Shown here piece after piece: positions 15,920-22,318 of a DNA stretch of 64,000 bases (its first letter is position 1; every line of letters begins with the position of its first letter). Source of the DNA: Planctomycetaceae bacterium (lineage in GTDB: Bacteria; Planctomycetota; Phycisphaerae; Phycisphaerales; SM1A02). The notes beneath the pieces were generated by a model, which was given only the letters and a program-made list of their open reading frames with translations, was not told the DNA's origin and searched no databases. A program made the position numbers and the translations under genes. The DNA is taken from assembly GCA_027490145.1 (NCBI GenBank), contig JAIXYQ010000012.1, positions 62,001 through 126,000 of the forward strand. Reading direction: 5' to 3'.

Positions 15920-16636
15920 ATGCTGTCCAAGACTTGTCTGTACGGCGCCGTCGGCGCAGTGCTCCTGAGCACTGCTGCACACGCCAGCCTGAGTTTCGGG
16001 CCTGGTTTCGAGGTGACCTTCACCGGTGGCAACGAGACCATGAGCGGCCAAGCCAGCTCGCTCGGCTCGATGACCTACCTGGGCAACAACATCTATCACA
16101 CCGGGGGCTTCGCGGCGGTCACTGCCGGATACCTCGAGTGGGATGCCCTGGTCGATCCGGATCCGTTCATCAACGGCACGTTCTCGATCACCAACACCGC
16201 CAACTCCACGCAGACGTTCACGGTGAACTTCACCCTGGACAGCACGGTGCAGTTCGCGCAGAGCCTCATGAACGGCGCCTTCGCCGGCACGCTGAACGAC
16301 GCGAACGGTGACGGCTCGGCCTCGATCGGTCGCGTGGCTGGCTCTGCCGGCTTCTACTCGGCCTTCATCGACGGCAACCTGGTCCGCTCGCTCGGTAGCT
16401 CCGCCTACAGCTACAGCGGTGCCGCATTCGGCTCGTCGCAGGTGGGTCCTGAGTCGTTCAACCCGGTCGTTGGACCCGCGCTGAACTCGACCATCGGCCT
16501 GCAGTTCCGCTTCACGCTGAGCGCCGGTGACAGCGTCTCGTTCTCGAGCCTGTTCAACGTCGTCGATGTCCCTGCACCGGGCGCACTGGCCCTGCTCGGC
16601 GCAGCAGGCTGCATCGGTTCGCGACGCCGTCGCTGA
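15920..16636 (+). CDS. PEP-CTERM-like exported protein (first of a tandem pair)
   Basis: 238 aa from the ATG at 15920; GGGAGAGGG lies at Shine-Dalgarno distance, favouring it over an upstream in-frame ATG at 15875. The signal peptide is MLSKTCLYGAVGAVLLSTAAHA. The body is a Ser/Asn/Gly-rich beta domain. The C-terminus reads VPAPGALALLGAAGCIGSRRRR, the Phycisphaerae form of a PEP-CTERM sorting signal (motif, hydrophobic helix, Arg cluster). In other bacteria exosortase removes such a tail when the protein reaches the surface or matrix. About 280 bp of upstream DNA holds no gene and probably a leader. Confidence 0.78.
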   Translation: MLSKTCLYGAVGAVLLSTAAHASLSFGPGFEVTFTGGNETMSGQASSLGSMTYLGNNIYHTGGFAAVTAGYLEWDALVDPDPFINGTFSITNTANSTQTFTVNFTLDSTVQFAQSLMNGAFAGTLNDANGDGSASIGRVAGSAGFYSAFIDGNLVRSLGSSAYSYSGAAFGSSQVGPESFNPVVGPALNSTIGLQFRFTLSAGDSVSFSSLFNVVDVPAPGALALLGAAGCIGSRRRR

Positions 16637-16655
16637 ACCACACTGACCACGAAGT

Positions 16656-16695
16656 CCTTCCTGGGTGCGCTGCCGATGCGGCGCATCCGGGAAGG
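16656..16695. terminator. 18-bp stem-loop between the two PEP-CTERM-like genes
   Basis: The left arm 16656-16673 (CCTTCCTGGGTGCGCTGC) pairs along its whole length with 16678-16695, with only three G-U wobbles, around a CGAT tetraloop. No T-tract follows. It lies 20 bp after the first PEP-CTERM stop. It may end, pause or stabilise the upstream transcript. Confidence 0.55.
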
Positions 16696-16795
16696 CAGGA
16701 TGGAAGAGGTAGGCCATCCGAGACCGTTCCGAAGAGGGATCCACGGGAGTCCGGCATGCCGAGGCAGGCCGGGAACAACAGGAGGGAAGAAGAAC

Positions 16796-17506
16796 ATGGG
16801 ACAGAACACGATCACCACCGCCATCGCCGCCACGCTGCTGGCCTCGTCCGCAGCCTCGGCCGCGATCTCGGCCAACGCCGCCACCATCAGCCTCTCGGCG
16901 AACGGTGCCGCGCAGACGGTCAGCAACAACGCCACGGACCTGGGTGACGGCCGCTTTGCCCACACTGGCTTCTGGGCCAGCAACGGCATGCTCGTGCAGT
17001 GGAGCAACCTGATCACCGCCTACACCGTCGTCAACGGCGTCGAAACCGCCTACGTCTCGGGGGGCTTCACGATCAAGAACAACAACGCCACGACCCCGCT
17101 CGTGCTTGACCTCAGCGTGCTGATGGCTGGCTCGATGGGTGCCGGTGCGACCTATGCCGGTTCCGCCGGTGGCCAGGGTGTGAACTTCTCGTTCAACCCG
17201 GGATCGCTCGGTGCCGCGTCGGGTGCACCGGTGTGGGCGGGCCTCGTCAACGGTACGCAGGTCGGTGGCGTGATCACCTCGACCCAGACCGTCAACCCCT
17301 TCTCGCTCGCCAGCTTCGCGCCGCAGTCATTCAACGGCTCGGCCGGCTCGGTGTCGGGCGGCGTCGGCATGCGCCTGCGCCTGTCGATCTCGGCGGGCAT
17401 GGAATCAAGCTTCAGCGGAGCCTTCTCGGTGACGTCGGTGCCTGCACCTGGTGCGGTGGCGCTGGCCGGTGCAGCCGGGCTCCTGGGCGGCCGTCGCCGC
17501 CGCTAA
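16796..17506 (+). CDS. PEP-CTERM-like exported protein (second of a tandem pair)
   Basis: 236 aa from the ATG at 16796, with AGGAGGG 8 nt upstream. A signal peptide covers about residues 1-22 (TAIAATLLASSAASAA). The mature part is a Gly/Ser/Asn/Ala-rich beta protein with an NGxxVQWSNLITAYT segment comparable to EWDALVDP in its neighbour. The C-terminus VPAPGAVALAGAAGLLGGRRRR is nearly the same sorting signal as in the preceding gene. The two look like diverged paralogues of a surface protein. The ~160-bp gap between them holds the 18-bp stem-loop and no gene. The gene is followed by two hairpins. Confidence 0.78.
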   Translation: MGQNTITTAIAATLLASSAASAAISANAATISLSANGAAQTVSNNATDLGDGRFAHTGFWASNGMLVQWSNLITAYTVVNGVETAYVSGGFTIKNNNATTPLVLDLSVLMAGSMGAGATYAGSAGGQGVNFSFNPGSLGAASGAPVWAGLVNGTQVGGVITSTQTVNPFSLASFAPQSFNGSAGSVSGGVGMRLRLSISAGMESSFSGAFSVTSVPAPGAVALAGAAGLLGGRRRR

Positions 17507-17522
17507 CGGACTCTTTCTTCCT

Positions 17523-17545
17523 GTCACCGCGGAGGGAGCGGTGAC
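17523..17545 (+). other. 8-bp perfect hairpin after the second PEP-CTERM-like gene
   Basis: GTCACCGC and GCGGTGAC flank a 7-nt GGAGGGA loop, just after the stop codon and a short pyrimidine run. There is no T-tract. It may protect the 3' end or act with the adjoining terminator. Confidence 0.5.
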
Positions 17546-17556
17546 ATCTACCCACG

Positions 17557-17598
17557 CGAACCCGCGGCGCTCCCCACGAGTGCCGCGGGTTCGTTTTT
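17557..17598 (+). terminator. Rho-independent terminator
   Basis: A 12-bp GC-rich stem (CGAACCCGCGGC with its complement at 17582-17593) encloses a 13-nt loop and is followed directly by TTTTT. It terminates the PEP-CTERM pair before the convergent scpB gene. Confidence 0.85.
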
Positions 17599-17637
17599 GC
17601 GTGATGCGCGTGGGTGGCCCGCCGAAGGCCAGCGCGG

Positions 17638-18210
17638 TCAGGGCGCCTTGAGGTCCTTGGCTTGCGGCAGGTCGCTGATGGATGCAATGCCGAAGGTCCG
17701 CAGGAACTCGCTCGTCGTACCGTAGAGCATGGGTCGCCCGATCTCTTCGCTGCGACCCACGATCCGGACCATGCGACGCTCCATCAGGCTGCGCAACACC
17801 TCGCCGCAGGCGACGCCGCGGATGGCCTCGATGTCGGCACGCAGGATCGGCTGGCGATACGCCACGACGGCCAGTGTTTCGAGGGCAGCCTGCGTCAGGC
17901 GCGCCTGCGCGCGTTCGCCGCGCAGCCGGGCCACGACCGGTCCAAGCGCGGAGATGGTCATCACTTGGCGGCCACCGGGGACCTGTTCGATGCGGAAGGT
18001 GCGTCCCGTCGATTCGTAGCCGGCGTTGAGTTCATCGATCGCGGCTCGTACCTGTGGTGCGCCCAGCTCAAGGCCGAGCACGTCCGCGATGCGGCCATCG
18101 GCCATGGGGCGGTCCGCTGCCAAGAGCACGGCTTCGACGCGCTGGGACAGCGGCAGGTCGGCACACGGCACGTCGCGTGCCGGAGTGGACTCGGTGTCGT
18201 GCTCGCTCAC
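17638..18210 (-). CDS. scpB: Segregation and condensation protein B
   Basis: 190 aa. ScpB is the winged-helix (kleisin-associated) subunit of the SMC-ScpAB condensin that organises and segregates the chromosome. The sequence shows the two winged helices, with LSQRVEAVLLAADRPM at the start and the diagnostic TQAALETLAVVAYRQPILRADIEAIRGV block, then GRPMLYGTTSEFLRTFGI. ScpA is not adjacent. Instead the start overlaps the stop of atpC by 4 nt (ATGA), so the two are translationally coupled. Length is normal. Confidence 0.92.
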   Translation of the reverse strand: MSEHDTESTPARDVPCADLPLSQRVEAVLLAADRPMADGRIADVLGLELGAPQVRAAIDELNAGYESTGRTFRIEQVPGGRQVMTISALGPVVARLRGERAQARLTQAALETLAVVAYRQPILRADIEAIRGVACGEVLRSLMERRMVRIVGRSEEIGRPMLYGTTSEFLRTFGIASISDLPQAKDLKAP

Positions 18211-18626
18211 GAGCCTCGACCGGCCAGGGCAACGCGGATCGCGGCACGACGCTGGGTGCGCTCGATCTGCTCACGCTGCTCGAGGTTGAGCGGGCTGGGA
18301 TTCGTGGCGGTGACACGCGCGTTGGCCTCGACCAGGTCGGTCTGCGCCTTGACGGCATCGATGGCGCCTGCATCCTCGGCTCCATCCACGAGCAGCGTCA
18401 GGGCATCGCCCTGCATCTGCGCGAATCCGCCGTCGATCACGAACCAACGCGACTGCCCGCTGGCCAGATCCAGGCGCGCCGCGCCCGTGCCGAGCTTGGC
18501 GAGGAAGGCGCTCGCCCCCGGTGCCACGCCCTTCTGGCCATCCCAGGCCTGGAAGGTGGCGTAGGTGACCTGCTCGTCGAGCATTGAGTCGGACGGGGTG
18601 ACGATGGTGCAGCGGAAGGTGGCCAT
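18207..18626 (-). CDS. atpC: ATP synthase F1 epsilon subunit
   Basis: 139 aa. The N-terminal beta sandwich (FRCTIVTPSDSMLDEQV, WDGQKGVAPGASAFLAKLG, FVIDGGFAQMQGDALTLLVDGAED) is that of the F1 epsilon subunit, which links gamma to the c-ring and modulates ATPase activity. A C-terminal helical part follows. GGAG sits 5 nt before the ATG, and TACCAT lies 19 nt further upstream. None of the other atp genes is present nearby; the neighbours are CYTH, holB and scpB. This is an orphan location for a subunit usually encoded at the end of the atp operon. Confidence 0.88.
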   Translation of the reverse strand: MATFRCTIVTPSDSMLDEQVTYATFQAWDGQKGVAPGASAFLAKLGTGAARLDLASGQSRWFVIDGGFAQMQGDALTLLVDGAEDAGAIDAVKAQTDLVEANARVTATNPSPLNLEQREQIERTQRRAAIRVALAGRGS

Positions 18627-18752
18627 GGGTGCTCCGTGGGTGGGGAATGGTAGTGGCTTGTCCGCGCTGGGGGCATCACCGATTGTGGGACGATGGACGC
18701 GGATAACCGAACGTTGCCCGGGGGCGCTGACCAGTGCGGGTCTGGTCCCGAG

Positions 18753-19304
18753 CTACGGTGCCAACCCTCGCAGGGCGAGGGCACTGTTGCGGTAGCGAGG
18801 ATCCTCGGTCACTTCGCGCAGGATCCACCCCGCAAGCCACGGTGGTGGTTCGACGATCGTGTCCACGCTGGGCAACTCCACTTCGGCCAACCACAGATCG
18901 ATCCCGATGAAACCATCGATCTCCCATCGCAGGGATCCGTGCGGCACGACATGGCGGATCTTGCTCAATCGTCGTCCGAGCGTGAGCGGCCAGAGCCGAT
19001 CGAACGATGCGGCATTGAGGACGTGTTCCTCTTCGTGACGCACCAGGCCCATGCCGGACTTGCGCGTCATGGTGCAGTGCACGGCACCACCGGGATCGAC
19101 GGCGCGCCGCAGCCGTGCGCCATGACGGGTGCCATCGGGCCCAAGCAGGTACCCCTGCTCGATGCGGATCGACGTTCGATCATCGGGAAGCGACGGCTCA
19201 CCACGGAGGAGCCACGCGCGCTCGATCTCCAGGTGCCCCTGCGTCCGGCCGGGCTGATGCCCATCGCCCTGCCCACCATGGTCCTCGGACGATTGCACAC
19301 CCAT
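18753..19304 (-). CDS. CYTH-domain protein
   Basis: 183 aa. The core begins LEIERAWLLRG (the CYTH ExExK-like start, here with Arg in place of the usual Lys) and continues with IRIEQGYLL, ARLRRAVDPG, CTMTRKSGMG and RWEIDGFIGIDLWLAEVEL, giving the alternating charged strands of the triphosphate tunnel fold. CYTH enzymes hydrolyse or cyclise triphosphates (inorganic triphosphatase, thiamine triphosphatase, class IV adenylyl cyclase). Which reaction occurs here cannot be said. The first ~24 residues lie outside the domain, so the start is uncertain. It follows holB by 9 bp in the same orientation. Confidence 0.72.
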   Translation of the reverse strand: MGVQSSEDHGGQGDGHQPGRTQGHLEIERAWLLRGEPSLPDDRTSIRIEQGYLLGPDGTRHGARLRRAVDPGGAVHCTMTRKSGMGLVRHEEEHVLNAASFDRLWPLTLGRRLSKIRHVVPHGSLRWEIDGFIGIDLWLAEVELPSVDTIVEPPPWLAGWILREVTEDPRYRNSALALRGLAP

Positions 19305-19313
19305 GGTTCCCGA

Positions 19314-20522
19314 TCACGCTCCACGCAGCGACAGGAGTGGTGCGCACTGGGCGATCAGGCTCGCCAGCACGAGCTTCTGGTTCACGTTGCTCGCGACCGA
19401 TCGTTCGGCATCGACGAGTGCGTCGACGCAGGCCGCCAGCGCATCGACCCGATCGCTGGAACCGGCCGTCGATGCGGCCAGTAGGCGCTGCTGCACGATG
19501 CGCCCGAGCACCGCCATGAGCAGGCCCAGTGCCTTGCGGTTGGCGGCGTCCTTGCTGGCATCGGGATTCGCCTTCACCACGCGCTCGGCGAAGGCCGACA
19601 CGAGTTCGGACATCGACTCGGCCATGGCCGGGCCGACCGCACCGCGCTCGAGGTCCATGACGATGGCCTGCAGCTGCTCGTTCCAGGCGTGGAGACCATG
19701 CTCGATCGCCTCGAGTGCCAACCCCGGGCTGCCACCGGCGAATCCGGTGACCCACTCACGCGCCGGTGTCGACGGATCGAGGCGGCGCTCAACCCACGTG
19801 TGCATCGACGCCGGATCCAGCGGACCACAGGCCACGCGTTGGCAGCGACTGCGGATCGTGGGCAACAGACGATCCTCGTGTGACGCCACGAGGAGGATCG
19901 TCGTGTGGGGAGGCGGCTCCTCGAGCGTCTTGAGCAACGCATTCTGCCCATCGGTGTCGAGCAACTCGGCTTCGTCGATGATGAAGACCTTGCCGGCGCC
20001 TAGCACCGAGGAGTGCGAGACGCGCGACTCGTGGACATGACCATCGCCGGAGGAGCCCCCGATCATCTGCTCGCGCAGCAGGCCGATGGGGATGTTGAGT
20101 TGCTTGCGGTCGCGCAGTTCACGATCGGCGCTGGTGGCCGCGAGTTCCTTGCGGATGAGGTGCACATCCGGGTGGGTGCCCTGCCGCAGGAGCTCCGCAC
20201 TGCGGGAATCACGCCGCGGCGTGAAGGAGCGCAGGTCCGCGGCGGTCGACTCTGGATCCACCAGGAGCGCCGCCAGGCGCACCGCGAGCGTGCACTTGCC
20301 CACGCCCATCGGACCCGACACGATCCAGGCGTGGTGCGGGCGACCTGATCCCAGAGCCTGTGCCAGCCGTCGCTGGGCAACCTCCTGGCCCAGCAGTCCT
20401 TCGTCGATCGCGACGCGCGCAAGCGCCGAGAGCACACCATCGCCGCCGGGCGGTGGTGGTTCGGGCGTGGCGTCGAGGCGACGGCGCGGTGCAGCCTTGC
20501 CGGGCCGAGGGGCCTTGCTCAC
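19314..20522 (-). CDS. holB: DNA polymerase III delta' subunit (clamp-loader AAA+ protein)
   Basis: 402 aa. AAA+ architecture: GQEVAQRRLAQAL, P-loop GPMGVGKCT (70-78), VFIIDEAELLDTDGQNALLKTLEEPPPHTTILLVAS (Walker B and sensor 1) and RSRCQ. The layout is that of delta', which helps load the sliding clamp. The four-Cys zinc module of E. coli delta'/gamma is not evident between the P-loop and Walker B; instead there is an extended charged segment (DRELRDRKQLNIPIG). The start overlaps the stop of the upstream lipoprotein gene by 4 nt. Residues 1-27 are a Pro/Arg-rich tail. Confidence 0.85.
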   Translation of the reverse strand: MSKAPRPGKAAPRRRLDATPEPPPPGGDGVLSALARVAIDEGLLGQEVAQRRLAQALGSGRPHHAWIVSGPMGVGKCTLAVRLAALLVDPESTAADLRSFTPRRDSRSAELLRQGTHPDVHLIRKELAATSADRELRDRKQLNIPIGLLREQMIGGSSGDGHVHESRVSHSSVLGAGKVFIIDEAELLDTDGQNALLKTLEEPPPHTTILLVASHEDRLLPTIRSRCQRVACGPLDPASMHTWVERRLDPSTPAREWVTGFAGGSPGLALEAIEHGLHAWNEQLQAIVMDLERGAVGPAMAESMSELVSAFAERVVKANPDASKDAANRKALGLLMAVLGRIVQQRLLAASTAGSSDRVDALAACVDALVDAERSVASNVNQKLVLASLIAQCAPLLSLRGA

Positions 20523-21625
20523 TTGGGCACCTCGACCAGGGTCGGGGGTTGCGCCCGGAGCTTGCTCGGATCGCTCTTGTCGTAGGGCAGCATGAGCGGC
20601 TCGCCATTCACCAGGTGCTTGGGGAAGCGGCGCAACACGGCCTCCACTTCAGCCGAATAGAGCGTGCTCCGCGGGTCGTAGGCATCCTTCCCGAACACGC
20701 CCACGCACACGCTGCTGGTCTTCGTGCCGCCATCGTGGAAGACATACGCCTCGATGCCGCGCGTGCGCAGCTGCTTGCAGTAGGCCTCGGCACGCTGCTT
20801 GACCTCGGCGAGCGAGAGTTCACCGGAACCAAGATCGCTCCACACGGCCACCTGCACCGAGTACAGCGGGTTCTGGTTGGGGAATCGCTCGCGGGCGCGG
20901 CGGAGGTCGAACTGCCCCATGGTGCCGGGGTCGGCCTCGAAGCGCGTGAGCATGGCCAGCGCGAAGGGTCGCGCGCGACCGTCGACGATCTGCTTGGCCT
21001 GTTCGAGTTGCTGCTTGGCGCGGGGATCGGTCGGACCGGAAAACGTGCCGATGAGGACTGCACTGCCGCCACCGACCTGGCGGACATACGCGCCCTCCAG
21101 CTGGGGCCAGCGCGACCGGATCGACTTCAGTGCCGACTGCGCGCGCGCGGCGTGGTCATCCTGCGAGAAGGTCTGGAGCACGATGCCCCAGGCCTCGCCG
21201 TCGCCGTCTGGATCAAGATCCGATGTGGTGCTTGAACGAGCGGTCCGTGGCGCGTCCTGATCGATCGGCTGTGGAGCGAGGTCCTCACTCGCGCTCGCGG
21301 GCTGGGCGGCGGGCTTCGCAGCGGGGCTGGGTTGACCTGACGGCTTGGCTGGCGTGGTCGCCGGTTCACTGGTCGATGCGGCCACCGCGTCACCGCCGGC
21401 CGGCGGCGCAAACCGCTTCGGCGGGAGGCGCGTGGTGGCGCTGGCACCTTGCTTGGCCTTGGGAGCCACGGGCTCTGGCAAGTCGTCATCCCACTGCAGG
21501 CTGGCCGACTCGGTCGCGGTCGAAGGCTTGGGCGCCGTGGACTCCTGGCCGTCGCAGGCGGGGACCAGACCGACCACCAAAAGAAGGGCCAAGGAGAGGC
21601 TTGAGGATTGGGTTTTATTGGCCAT
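20519..21625 (-). CDS. Lipoprotein with two SPOR-like repeats
   Basis: 368 aa from the ATG at 21625, with GTGGAG upstream; an in-frame ATG at 21646 is less likely. The signal ends in a lipobox (VVGLVPAC). A Pro/Ala/Ser/Lys-rich linker of ~120 residues follows. Two repeats then resemble SPOR peptidoglycan-binding units: WGIVLQTFSQDDHAARAQ...VLIGTFSGPTD, and YSVQVAVWSDLG...VCVGVFGKDAY. SPOR domains bind denuded glycan strands at division sites. Translational coupling to holB (ATGA) suggests co-expression with replication genes. The SPOR call is by pattern only. Confidence 0.6.
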   Translation of the reverse strand: MANKTQSSSLSLALLLVVGLVPACDGQESTAPKPSTATESASLQWDDDLPEPVAPKAKQGASATTRLPPKRFAPPAGGDAVAASTSEPATTPAKPSGQPSPAAKPAAQPASASEDLAPQPIDQDAPRTARSSTTSDLDPDGDGEAWGIVLQTFSQDDHAARAQSALKSIRSRWPQLEGAYVRQVGGGSAVLIGTFSGPTDPRAKQQLEQAKQIVDGRARPFALAMLTRFEADPGTMGQFDLRRARERFPNQNPLYSVQVAVWSDLGSGELSLAEVKQRAEAYCKQLRTRGIEAYVFHDGGTKTSSVCVGVFGKDAYDPRSTLYSAEVEAVLRRFPKHLVNGEPLMLPYDKSDPSKLRAQPPTLVEVPK

Positions 21626-21694
21626 ATGGCTCCACTGGATCCCCACCGGCCTGGTGGCGTGTGTGGCGCAGGATCATAAGCGGATTTTCCCGGG

Positions 21695-21708
21695 ATTTCG
21701 CGCGAAAT
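21695..21708. promoter_or_regulatory. 14-bp perfect palindrome in a divergent intergenic region
   Basis: ATTTCGCGCGAAAT reads the same on both strands. It lies in the 266-bp gap between the minus-strand SPOR lipoprotein operon and the plus-strand FlgM-like gene. It could be an operator for a dimeric repressor. Nothing else in the gap looks like a gene. Confidence 0.35.
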
Positions 21709-21891
21709 TCGTCGTTGGTGGCGTTGAATCCCTCAAGGTCGAAGAGTCCGTGTGTCGATACCCTCTTTTGCGGCTCACACATCCTGTTGTGTGTGATCCA
21801 GCCGCAGCCACCATGGATGTCCCCGACAACCTTGGGCGGTGCCGAGGAAGGACTCAAGGCCCGTCTGCCTCCCATTCTCATGGAGTTTGCC

Positions 21892-22212
21892 ATGTCGATT
21901 GACTTGCGAAACGACGGCACCTCGGCCCTGAGCGCGGCCCCCACGTTCCCTGATCGCTCCTCATGCTGCGGTTCATCCGCTGCGGTCCACGGACTGCGGT
22001 TGACCGAGGCATGCTGCAGCGAACCTGCACCCTCGGGCGATGACCCAACCCCGGCCTCCGATCATGATCGGCGCCTGGACCAGTTGCGCGCCATGCCTGA
22101 CGTGCGGCAGGCCAAGATCGCCAAGATCAAGGAGCAGCTCCAACAGGGCTCGTACGACCCTGATGTGGTCCTGAACAAGGCCATCGAGCGCATGCTCGAC
22201 GAGATGGACTGA
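21892..22212 (+). CDS. FlgM-like (anti-sigma-28) protein
   Basis: 106 aa from the ATG at 21892, chosen because GGAG lies 6 nt upstream; the in-frame ATG at 21880 overlaps that site. The N-terminal half is Ser/Cys/Ala-rich and probably disordered. The C-terminal ~40 residues (MPDVRQAKIAKIKEQLQQG, then SYDPDVVLNKAIERMLDEM) follow the FlgM pattern VRxxKVxxIKxxIxxGxYxxDxxxIAxxML. FlgM binds and holds FliA until the flagellar hook is finished. No flagellar gene occurs in this window, so it is an orphan or acts on another sigma factor. The assignment rests on the short C-terminal motif. Confidence 0.6.
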   Translation: MSIDLRNDGTSALSAAPTFPDRSSCCGSSAAVHGLRLTEACCSEPAPSGDDPTPASDHDRRLDQLRAMPDVRQAKIAKIKEQLQQGSYDPDVVLNKAIERMLDEMD

Positions 22213-22267
22213 TCGCCGCCCAGGCGGCCTCCACGAACCACTGACCGTCACGGAACGATGGTCAGCC

Positions 22268-22298
22268 GAACAGTGCCGCCCGTAAGCGGGCGCTGTTC
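22268..22298 (+). other. Stem-loop upstream of the amidohydrolase gene
   Basis: GAACAG pairs with CTGTTC outside a CGCCCG/CGGGCG stem with a TAAG loop; three unpaired bases interrupt the left side. There is no T-tract. It may terminate the FlgM-like transcript. Confidence 0.4.
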
Positions 22299-22305
22299 AT
22301 CGATC

Positions 22306-22311
22306 TATGCT
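22306..22311 (+). promoter_or_regulatory. -10-like element TATGCT, leaderless spacing
   Basis: TATGCT ends 7 nt before the in-frame ATG at 22319 and overlaps an earlier ATG at 22307. This favours 22319 as the start. Confidence 0.42.
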
Positions 22312-22318
22312 GCAGCCC

